DNA from: Hungatella hathewayi WAL-18680
Lineage (GTDB): Bacteria; Bacillota; Clostridia; Lachnospirales; Lachnospiraceae
Length of the DNA: 56,072 nt
Direction of reading: 5' to 3'
Assembly (NCBI RefSeq): GCF_000235505.1
Contig: NZ_JH379028.1
Location: 865,614-921,685, forward strand
Part shown: positions 44,450-51,309 of the stretch, piece after piece
How positions within the stretch are numbered: position 1 is the stretch's first letter
Layout of the letters: each line of letters begins with the position of its first letter
Program-made: the position numbers and the translations under genes
The notes under the pieces: generated by a model
Databases searched by the model: none
The model's input: only the letters and a program-made list of their open reading frames with translations
What the model was told of the DNA's origin: nothing

Positions 44450-44478
44450 ATGATAGCATTATTCAGTTGACTAGTCAA
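44450..44478 (-). promoter_or_regulatory. Operon promoter with palindromic GntR operator over the -35
   Basis: On the minus strand TTGACT (44478-44473), 17 bp, TATCAT (44455-44450). The -35 is half of a perfect 12-bp palindrome, TTGACTAGTCAA (44467-44478). A repressor bound there would exclude RNA polymerase. The divergent HutC-type GntR regulator is the natural candidate. Confidence 0.75.
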
Positions 44479-44565
44479 GTAGATATTTTGGCTAATTATT
44501 ACATGTTTATCAATGAGACGTCCGTGTTTTTATGCTTAATAGACAATTTCAGCGATTAGTACCGA

Positions 44566-44594
44566 TTGACAATCCGAATAACCTATGGTACATT
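44566..44594 (+). promoter_or_regulatory. Promoter of the HutC-type GntR regulator
   Basis: TTGACA (44566-44571), 17 bp, TACATT (44589-44594). The -35 lies inside a small inverted repeat GATTG-A-CAATC (44564-44574), which might allow autoregulation but may be chance. AAGGGGAAAC precedes the ATG. Confidence 0.7.
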
Positions 44595-44638
44595 TAGTTC
44601 ATAATCTTACCAAATATTTCGTTTAATTAAGGGGAAAC

Positions 44639-45424
44639 ATGGAAAATAACCTTTATGATACCATCAATGAGCATTCACATATGCCCTACTATGTTCAGAT
44701 TAAATGCTATCTCCGCCAGATTATCAAGGAAATAGGCCCCAACGCCCTGGTCCCCAGCGAGAAGGAGCTGGCCGACAAGTTTGGCGTGAGCCGCGGCACC
44801 GCCAAGCAGGCCATCATGGATCTGGTCTACGAGGGGGTTCTGTACCGCAAGCAGGGCAAGGGAACCTTTACGGCCAGCCATATCGCTAGAAATTATGACC
44901 GGCTTCCCACCTTTACCCAGGATATCATCCGCTCAGGACGGGCCGCCACCTGCAAGCCGCTGAAATTCAACCACTCCGTGCCGGCCCAGCGGGCCAGAGT
45001 CTTCTTCGAGCTGGCGGACGACGAGACCGTCATCCGATACAAGCGTCTCGTGCTGGACGACGACGAGCCCATCGCGGTGGTGAGCAGCTTTCTGAGCGGT
45101 CATCTCTACCGGGGTCTTCAGCTGTCCGACATCGGGGACTCCCTCTACGACGCCCTGGACAAGAAGTTCCAGGCCGCCCCCACCCAGGCCCACGACACAT
45201 ACAGTATCGCCGAGATATCCCCCAAGACCGCCAGCCTGTTAAACCAGCCGGAAAACAGCGTGATCATCTATTCCGAGCGTCTCGCCTACCTCTCCGACGG
45301 CACACCGGCGGAATTTGTGGAGAGCGTCATCCGGGCTGACAAGTTCAAGCTGGAGGTGGATTACAAGAGCCACGAAAAGGACGACAAGGCGTCCTCTTCT
45401 GTGGAGGTGAATTTTAGAATTTAA
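44639..45424 (+). CDS. GntR-family regulator, HutC/UTRA subfamily
   Basis: A 261-residue regulator. The N-terminal winged helix (LVPSEKELADKFGVSRGTAKQAIMDLVYEGVLYRKQGKGTF) is followed by a UTRA effector domain (PIAVVSSFLSG, IYSERLAYLSDGTPAEFVESVIRAD). Divergent from the ten-gene ABC/hydrolase operon, so it very probably represses it and responds to the imported compound or its phosphorylated form. Confidence 0.93.
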   Translation: MENNLYDTINEHSHMPYYVQIKCYLRQIIKEIGPNALVPSEKELADKFGVSRGTAKQAIMDLVYEGVLYRKQGKGTFTASHIARNYDRLPTFTQDIIRSGRAATCKPLKFNHSVPAQRARVFFELADDETVIRYKRLVLDDDEPIAVVSSFLSGHLYRGLQLSDIGDSLYDALDKKFQAAPTQAHDTYSIAEISPKTASLLNQPENSVIIYSERLAYLSDGTPAEFVESVIRADKFKLEVDYKSHEKDDKASSSVEVNFRI

Positions 45425-45452
45425 CCGGCTGCTATCATCTGCCGGAAAACGC

Positions 45453-45503
45453 AAAAAAAACAGGAACCGGAAGAGCCCCATCAGTTCTCCCGGTTCCTGT
45501 TTT
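45453..45503. terminator. Bidirectional terminator between GntR gene and sgc-like operon
   Basis: AAAACAGGAACCGG and CCGGTTCCTGTTTT form a 14-bp perfect stem (left arm near 45457-45470, right arm near 45490-45503), preceded by A8 and followed by T-rich sequence. It separates two convergent units. Confidence 0.9.
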
Positions 45504-45540
45504 ACTGCAATACTGTTTTCACGTTATTTCTTTTTCCATT

Positions 45541-45569
45541 GTCTTTTTGCTTTAACGTCTTTTTGCTTT
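45541..45569. repeat. Short tandem repeat in spacer
   Basis: GTCTTTTTGCTTT occurs at 45541-45553 and again at 45557-45569, a 16-bp period. No function is evident. Confidence 0.5.
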
Positions 45570-45576
45570 CAAAACA

Positions 45577-46162
45577 CTACGTCTCAAACACCGCCCGCCC
45601 CAGCACAACCGCGCAGACGCCCTGTTCTCCAAACGCTGCTGCCTGTTCCATGCTCATTCCACCGTCCAGCCAGACATTCCAGCCATCGCAAAGCGCTTTC
45701 GACACCTTCTTCTCCAGCCCCTTCCGGTATCTCTGCCCATAGCCATCCGGCTCGCACATCATAAGCAGCACATCCTGGACCTGCTCCCGCAGATATTCAT
45801 ACCGGTCCGGCAGCTCCGCCGGATTGAGCGCAATCCCCATCCGGATTCCAGCCTGCGCAAAGGCATCCACCACTCTCGACGGATACCGGCTGGTGTCCAG
45901 ATGGACAAACACAATCTCCGGCCGCAGCTCCTTTAACTGCTCCACATAATCCAGCGGGTTCATCACCATCAGATGCACCGACTTCTCACAGGATGTGGCG
46001 GCGAAGACTACCCCTCACCGCCTTCATCCCGAAAGTGATATTGTTGATATAATTGCCATCCTCAACATCAATATGGATATGATGGTATTTCTCCTGAAGC
46101 CACAGGCACTGCGCCTGAAGGTTCATCACATCCCCGCTGGCAATCGACGGACATATCTTCAT
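45577..46162 (-). pseudogene. Ribulose-phosphate-3-epimerase-family gene (SgcE-like), frameshifted
   Basis: From ATG 46162 the frame encodes MKICPSIASGDVM, then HIHIDVEDGNYINNITFG, the epimerase N-terminal metal motif. It stops after AVRGSLRRHIL. From 46010 on the next frame continues VVFAATSCEKSVHLMVMN, with the family's second histidine (VHLM), and ends with DGGMSMEQAAAFGEQG. Removing one G (C on the plus strand) from the four-base run 46011-46014 joins them into a protein of about 194 residues. It starts 4 nt after the SgcQ-like stop. Active-site residues survive on both sides, so the break is recent or a sequencing error. Confidence 0.83.
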
Positions 46163-46166
46163 ACCA

Positions 46167-46970
46167 TCAACCTCTCAGCGCTTTCACCTTTGCCATAAAC
46201 TCTTCCACTCTGGCCTGGTCCACCTCGTTGAAGAACTCGCCGTCCCTCTTGAACGTGGTGCCCACCACGGCGCCGTCGGCAATTCGCAGCTGCTCGCCCA
46301 CATTTTCCAGGCGGACGCCGGTGTTCACGAACACAACCGTGTCGGGAACCGCCTTCTTCACCCGATCCAGCACCTGGGTATCCGCCGGGGAGCCGGCCGT
46401 CAGACCGGACACACACAGCGCCTCCGGCTGGCAGTTGAACACCGTGGATTTGGCTATCGCCACAATATCCCGGTCCCCGATATACTTGGCCGCCTCCGGA
46501 ACAATATTGAACAGCGCCTTCACGCCCATGGCCCCGATTCTGTCTCTGTGGCGGACCACCTCCCCATAGTTGGTGTTCCACAGACCAAAATCACTGGAGT
46601 ACACGCCGGTAAATATCTCCCGGACAAACTTGGCATCCACCGCTACCGCCAAATCAAACACCTTGTAGGGGTCCCAAAGCACATCCACCCCGTAAGGCAC
46701 CCGAATCTCCGGCATCAGCTCGCCGATGATTCTCGCCATGGAAGCCACGGTCTCCGTCTTCACCTCCGTCAGGTAGGGAAGACTGAACTCATTGGAGATT
46801 AAAATCCCGTCCACGCCTCCATCCTGCAAGGCGTGCAAATCCCTTCTGGCTCTGTCCAGAATTTTCTTAAAACCGCCCTCCGCGTCATAGCCCGGGTCGC
46901 CCGGAAGCGCCAGCAGATGAAGCATGGCGATGACCGGTTTCTCTACTTGAAAGATTTCCTTTGTCCACAT
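46167..46970 (-). CDS. sgcQ: BtpA/SgcQ family protein
   Basis: A 267-residue TIM-barrel-like protein of the BtpA/SgcQ family (VIAMLHLLALPGDPGY at the start, GVDGILISNEFSLPYL, and GAVVGTTFKRDG at the end). BtpA was named for a role in photosystem I stability in cyanobacteria; in heterotrophs the family is found with PTS and kinase genes, and its reaction is unknown. Here it lies between the EIIC permease and the epimerase, as in the E. coli sgc cluster. Confidence 0.9.
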   Translation of the reverse strand: MWTKEIFQVEKPVIAMLHLLALPGDPGYDAEGGFKKILDRARRDLHALQDGGVDGILISNEFSLPYLTEVKTETVASMARIIGELMPEIRVPYGVDVLWDPYKVFDLAVAVDAKFVREIFTGVYSSDFGLWNTNYGEVVRHRDRIGAMGVKALFNIVPEAAKYIGDRDIVAIAKSTVFNCQPEALCVSGLTAGSPADTQVLDRVKKAVPDTVVFVNTGVRLENVGEQLRIADGAVVGTTFKRDGEFFNEVDQARVEEFMAKVKALRG

Positions 46971-46974
46971 AACA

Positions 46975-48321
46975 TTAAGACTCCTTTTTAGCTAATTTTT
47001 TGAAAAAGTAAATAATGCCGCCGGTCAGCACAACGATGATGGCAGAACCAAGCAGACGGAATTTGGAAAGCTGGTACAGGATAAATCCAATCAGGTTTCC
47101 TGCCGACAGAGCCGTTACCTGAACCGCTCCCTCCGGTATGGCCAGCGCTCCGGTAGCCGCGAACTGGGTAATCATCGGTGCAAAGAAGGAAGCCACGCAC
47201 AACACGATTCCCATCATGATCGTACCGCTGATAAGGGTGCGGCCGAAGCTGTTTTTATGTATCGGTGTCGCCATGGAGATAAAGTAGGCCGTCGAAGCCA
47301 GGTCTCCAAGAGGCAGTGTGGTGTTAATCGGCAGTACCATCGCCAGCACCAGGGTGATCGGAATCAGCAGCAATGCCACCGACATGGTAGTCGGAAGACC
47401 CAGCAGAATGGCGGAATCCATACCGATATAGAACTCCTCGCCGTGGAACCGGCTCTGCATGAACTCTCTCGTCTGCTCACTGATTGGATACAGACCTTCC
47501 ATGATAACCTTAATCATTCTGGGAAGCAGATGCATCAGCGCCGCCATGGCCATACCGACAGTAAGGCAGTTCTTCAAATCATAACCGGCCAGAATACCCA
47601 GCAGAATACCGATAATCAGTCCCAGAAACAGCGGCTCCGCCAATGTCTTTAAGAACCCGAACCGGTTCATCAGCCCACTGTTGTCCGCTTCCTTGTCCGC
47701 CTTCTTTGGCAGAACCAAATCGTAAACCTTATCTAACGCCTTGTAAATCGGAACCGTGGTCACCGCATACCCCTGCGGGATGGAGATTCCGGGAACTCCC
47801 AGGGCATCCTGCACGGTTTTCGCCGTGTAGTCGGCAATCATCAGAGCGATGGCGCAGTGTGCCGCCGATGCCACAAAAGCACAGATCAGATTGCCGGTCA
47901 GGGTGTAGACAACCGCCCCTGAAAATGCATAATGCCAGTAGTTCCAGATATCAATATTGATGGTTCTGGTAAGCTTTAACATCAGTAGGATAATGTTCAC
48001 CAGAATGATAAACGGTATGATGAACGAGCCCACTGTCGTGGAGAACGCCAGACCTGCCGCGGCAGACCAGCCGATATCCACCGTATTTAAATTTAAGTTG
48101 AATTTTTCCACAAAGATATTGGCCACCGGACTCACATAAGTCCAGAGCAGGTTCAGAATCATATCAAGACCGATCAAACCGATGCCAACGGTCACACCCG
48201 CCTTTAACGCCTTTGAAAATTTCAAACGAACAATCAAACCCACAATCGTAATCATAATCGGTATTACAACATAGTTCCCCAAACCACTGATATAATCGAA
48301 TATGCTTTTTATAAACTCCAT
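46975..48321 (-). CDS. PTS galactitol-type EIIC permease (GatC/SgcC-like)
   Basis: A 448-residue membrane protein of the PTS-Gat family with about eleven hydrophobic segments. The N-terminus (FIKSIFDYISGLGNYVVIPIMI) and the GLPTTMSVALLLIPITLVLAM segment are typical for GatC/SgcC/FrvB-like permeases. It forms the translocation channel for EIIA/EIIB-dependent uptake and phosphorylation of a sugar or polyol. It is followed 4 nt later by SgcQ. The substrate of Sgc-type systems is not established. Confidence 0.92.
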   Translation of the reverse strand: MEFIKSIFDYISGLGNYVVIPIMITIVGLIVRLKFSKALKAGVTVGIGLIGLDMILNLLWTYVSPVANIFVEKFNLNLNTVDIGWSAAAGLAFSTTVGSFIIPFIILVNIILLMLKLTRTINIDIWNYWHYAFSGAVVYTLTGNLICAFVASAAHCAIALMIADYTAKTVQDALGVPGISIPQGYAVTTVPIYKALDKVYDLVLPKKADKEADNSGLMNRFGFLKTLAEPLFLGLIIGILLGILAGYDLKNCLTVGMAMAALMHLLPRMIKVIMEGLYPISEQTREFMQSRFHGEEFYIGMDSAILLGLPTTMSVALLLIPITLVLAMVLPINTTLPLGDLASTAYFISMATPIHKNSFGRTLISGTIMMGIVLCVASFFAPMITQFAATGALAIPEGAVQVTALSAGNLIGFILYQLSKFRLLGSAIIVVLTGGIIYFFKKLAKKES

Positions 48322-48334
48322 AAAAACCCTCCTG

Positions 48335-48610
48335 TTAAGCTAGCGCTTTCAAAATGTCTTCCTTTACCTTCTCCATTCCAATTCCGGTTAAAAATGCCAT
48401 TCCCACAACTTTGGGAATCCCAAAGTCCTGCCCGATGGGCATAGAGCTGACAATCAAATCCGCGTTATCCGTCTGCGAAGCAACTTCACTCAAACTGCAC
48501 TGGACGATCTGGTGCGCAATCCCATGTTCCTCCAGCAGCTTCTCCACCCCATTACAGATAATCGTGGAAGTCGCAATTCCCGAACCACAAGCGATAATCA
48601 CTCTCTTCAT
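48335..48610 (-). CDS. PTS galactitol-type EIIB component
   Basis: A 91-residue cytosolic phosphocarrier. The phosphorylated cysteine is C8 in IIACGSGIATST. The ORF is open to 48664, but the ATG at 48610 follows GGAAAGGAGGTAGG and matches the usual GatB start. It lies immediately after the M42 peptidase stop and 13 nt before EIIC. Confidence 0.92.
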   Translation of the reverse strand: MKRVIIACGSGIATSTIICNGVEKLLEEHGIAHQIVQCSLSEVASQTDNADLIVSSMPIGQDFGIPKVVGMAFLTGIGMEKVKEDILKALA

Positions 48611-48614
48611 GTTC

Positions 48615-49700
48615 CTACCTCCTTTCCTTTCCATAAATGTCCTCTTTCGTACTTTCCAGGACAAAACGCTTTAATAATTCCACAATCTGTTCCGCGTCCC
48701 GCTTGTGAATACACTCAAAAGGCGTATGTGTATACCTGGTTGGTATGGATACGTTGGCAACGGCAACTCCCTCATTTTCAAACAGAATAAATCCGTTCTC
48801 CGTGATAACCCCTGGAGCCACCTCTCTCTGATACGGAATCCGGTGCATCTCACAGATGTCCACCAGCTTCGAAAGCAGTTTCTCGTCCGGCAGAACCCCT
48901 GCCAGAGTCCCCCTTCCGTGAAAATTCATCTCCGTCAATGCCGGGCCCTTCCCCAGCGCGATGTCGTTGTAATCCATGTCCGGCGTGTCACAGGACGGCG
49001 TGATGTCGATGCCGATGGACACCTCCGGCTCTATCCTTCTCACCGCCGGCATAATGCCTCTGATATTGTATTCCTCCATCACTGCCGCAACCAGATACAC
49101 ATCCCACTCCGGCTGCTTTTTTGCCAGCGCCCCGGCAAGCTCCAGAAGAACAGCACAGCCAACCCGGTCATCCAGGGCTTTTCCGCAGATCAGCTGCTCT
49201 GATAAATTCAGATAGTTGTCCGCAAACACCACCATACTGCCCACCCGGACACCTCGATCCTCCACCTCGCTCTTGGAAGCGGCGCCGATATCGATGTAAA
49301 GCTCATTTACCGGAGGAACGCTGAATTTACTCTCCGCTTTTATAAAATGGTGGGAAGGCGTCCCGATAACCCCCATCACCGGCTGCTGCCCCAGTATCTT
49401 CACGTACGTGCCGGGCAGAATCTGCGTGCTGACGCCTCCCATCCTCTCAATCCTGATAAATCCGTCTTCCTCTATCTTTCTCACGATAAACCCGATTTCG
49501 TCCATGTGGGCGAACACCATCATGTTTCTCGCAGGGGAAGCGGTTCCGGGGAAATGGCAGATCACATTGCCAATCCTGTCCACCTCCACCTCATTCGAGA
49601 AGGCGCGAAAGGCATCGTACATGTAGTCGATGACCGCGTCCTCCCTCGAGCTTATCCCGTCCAGTGAGGACAGCTGTCTGATTCTCTCTTCCAGTCCCAT
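48615..49700 (-). CDS. M42 family metalloaminopeptidase/cellulase-M-like (SgcX/FrvX)
   Basis: A 361-residue M42-fold enzyme. Metal and catalytic residues are in VFAHMDEIGFIV, LDDRVGCAVLLEL, MEEYNIRGI, IGIDITPSCDTPDMD and RYTHTPFE. PTS-linked M42 proteins such as SgcX and FrvX are of unproven substrate and may act on amino-sugar or glycosidic compounds instead of peptides. An ATG at 49706 lies too close to AGGAGG, so I take 49700 as the start. It overlaps nothing; the EIIA stop codon is 3 nt upstream. Confidence 0.9.
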   Translation of the reverse strand: MGLEERIRQLSSLDGISSREDAVIDYMYDAFRAFSNEVEVDRIGNVICHFPGTASPARNMMVFAHMDEIGFIVRKIEEDGFIRIERMGGVSTQILPGTYVKILGQQPVMGVIGTPSHHFIKAESKFSVPPVNELYIDIGAASKSEVEDRGVRVGSMVVFADNYLNLSEQLICGKALDDRVGCAVLLELAGALAKKQPEWDVYLVAAVMEEYNIRGIMPAVRRIEPEVSIGIDITPSCDTPDMDYNDIALGKGPALTEMNFHGRGTLAGVLPDEKLLSKLVDICEMHRIPYQREVAPGVITENGFILFENEGVAVANVSIPTRYTHTPFECIHKRDAEQIVELLKRFVLESTKEDIYGKERR

Positions 49701-49702
49701 TA

Positions 49703-50158
49703 TCATTCCTCCTGTAATATCTGTGCCAGCTTCTCCATGGAGTCAGTCTCCCTGATGCGCGCTAACTTGTCCGACTGAAGCAATCCTGACAGCTGCTGCA
49801 ACACCGTCAGATGGCTGTGGGCATCCCGCAAAAGCAGCATGAAGGATATCTCCGCCCCCACTTCCTCCTCCGGCGCGTCCATCCTCCGAAACAAGACCGG
49901 CTTCTCAAACACGGTGACCACGATGGACTCCTGGTTTACATAAGAAAACTCCGCGTGGGGAATGCTGACCGGCACCGTTATGGTCTGGATCCCGGTGGGA
50001 TAGTTGTCCTCCCTATCCATCAAAACCTTCTTGAATCCCTCCTTCACCAGACCTTCCCGCTCCAGCATGTCGGCCGTATTGGACAGATAGTCCTGCCTGC
50101 TGTCATACCGCTTCTTCTGAAAAAACCCCTTTTTTACCAACTCCAAAAATTCTTCCAT
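49703..50158 (-). CDS. PTS EIIA component (fructose/mannitol/galactitol type)
   Basis: A 151-residue EIIA domain of the PTS-EIIA-2 fold. The phosphorylated histidine is H68 in VSIPHAEF. It passes phosphate from HPr to the EIIB cysteine. The gene follows the DeoR regulator by 14 nt and shares its promoter; the end of the gene meets the M42 start. Confidence 0.92.
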   Translation of the reverse strand: MEEFLELVKKGFFQKKRYDSRQDYLSNTADMLEREGLVKEGFKKVLMDREDNYPTGIQTITVPVSIPHAEFSYVNQESIVVTVFEKPVLFRRMDAPEEEVGAEISFMLLLRDAHSHLTVLQQLSGLLQSDKLARIRETDSMEKLAQILQEE

Positions 50159-50172
50159 CTACAACCATCTCC

Positions 50173-50946
50173 TTACCTGGCTATTATCACGGTTTCCACT
50201 ACTTTCTTGATCTCCTCCAGTTCATCCTGGGGTATCCGGCTGTCCGTAATCAGTACGTCCACCTCATCCAGCTGGCAGACGCGGGCAACCCGGTACTGGT
50301 TGAATTTGGTGTAATCCGCCAGAAGCACAACCTTCCTGGCTGACTTAATCATCTTCTGCTTGACGCCCACCTCATCGAAATTCACATTGGAAACGCCCAG
50401 CTCCACATCCACGGCGTCGGTCCCCATAAAGAAGATATCGGCGTTGATGCCCTCCAGCATCCGCTCCGTCATCCCGCCGCCCAGACTGTAAAGACCGTTC
50501 CTCTTTCTTCCCCCCAGAAGAATCAAATCAATCTCCGGCTTCTCCGCCAGAATCATCCCTGTCTTCATATCGTTGGTGATGGCAATCCTGGCTCCCAGCT
50601 GGGTGTCCTTCACCATCTCTTTCGCCAAGGCCAGCACCGTCGTTCCCGCATCCATGAAAAAGCTGGCGCTCTGGTAGACATACGTCATGGCCGCTCTGGC
50701 AATGGCCGCCTTGTACTCCTGCTCCAGATTCTCCTTCTCATGCTGAATCGGCTCATAGGTAAAAATCGCCCGCTGGCTCGCCGCCCCACCGTGGATTTTG
50801 TGAATCTTTTTCTCCGCTTCCAGCTCGGTCAAATCCCGGTTCAAAGTGGCCTTGGAAATCTGAAAACGCTCCATCAACTCCGCTACCGTCACCACCTCAT
50901 GTTCATCGATATACTCCAACAGCTGGTTTTGTCTCTGCCGCTTCAT
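50173..50946 (-). CDS. DeoR-family transcriptional regulator
   Basis: A 257-residue DeoR/SgcR-type repressor. The N-terminal helix-turn-helix is VTVAELMERFQISKATLNRDLTELEAEKKIHKIHGGA. The sugar-phosphate sensor domain contains SFFMDAGTTVLALA and FMGTDAVDVELGVSNVNFDE. Being the first gene, it autoregulates the operon; repeats of ATGAGATA in and around the promoter are its probable sites. The likely inducer is the sugar phosphate produced by the PTS. Confidence 0.93.
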   Translation of the reverse strand: MKRQRQNQLLEYIDEHEVVTVAELMERFQISKATLNRDLTELEAEKKIHKIHGGAASQRAIFTYEPIQHEKENLEQEYKAAIARAAMTYVYQSASFFMDAGTTVLALAKEMVKDTQLGARIAITNDMKTGMILAEKPEIDLILLGGRKRNGLYSLGGGMTERMLEGINADIFFMGTDAVDVELGVSNVNFDEVGVKQKMIKSARKVVLLADYTKFNQYRVARVCQLDEVDVLITDSRIPQDELEEIKKVVETVIIAR

Positions 50947-50980
50947 CCGGTACCCCTCCTCATCCTGACAGGTTCTTAAT

Positions 50981-51142
50981 ATGAGATATTTTGAAACCTT
51001 TTTATTTTTTATGACAAAATAATATCATATTATCTCATATATGTCAATTTATTTTCTTTTTATTCCACATAAAATAGGATATCGCTTTCCACAATCATAG
51101 ATATTTGTCAAATCGTCTCATTATATGTGATAAATATCTCAT
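50981..51142. repeat. Four ATGAGATA-type motifs, candidate DeoR operators
   Basis: ATGAGATA at 50981-50988, its reverse complement TATCTCAT at 51031-51038 and 51135-51142, and the related CGTCTCAT at 51114-51121. One copy is in the promoter spacer, one in the leader, two upstream. The spread suggests looping by a tetrameric DeoR-type repressor. Confidence 0.6.
51019..51047 (-). promoter_or_regulatory. Promoter of the sgc-like PTS operon
   Basis: On the minus strand TTGACA (51047-51042), 17 bp, TATTAT (51024-51019); the spacer contains ATGAGATA. The leader is about 65 nt. The 363-bp gap 50947-51309 also holds the terminator of the histidine kinase gene at 51215-51255; no gene was seen in it. 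Confidence 0.8.
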
Positions 51143-51214
51143 TTGTCTCTCTTAGCAGTCGAAAAATGTCGATTGCATGGCCAACTATGGCTAAAAAGGC
51201 ACAAAAAGGCGCAA

Positions 51215-51255
51215 AGAGAGCGCCGCGGCAATTCATACATACCGCGGCGCTCTCT
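51215..51255 (-). terminator. Terminator of the hybrid histidine kinase gene
   Basis: A 14-bp perfect GC-rich stem, AGAGAGCGCCGCGG (51215-51228) with CCGCGGCGCTCTCT (51242-51255), 13-nt loop, followed on the minus strand by TTTGCGCCTTTTTG. Confidence 0.85.
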
Positions 51256-51309
51256 AGCCGTATCCTTCTTTATCGATTACTATCGATTCGTTATTGATCT
51301 ACCAACAGT

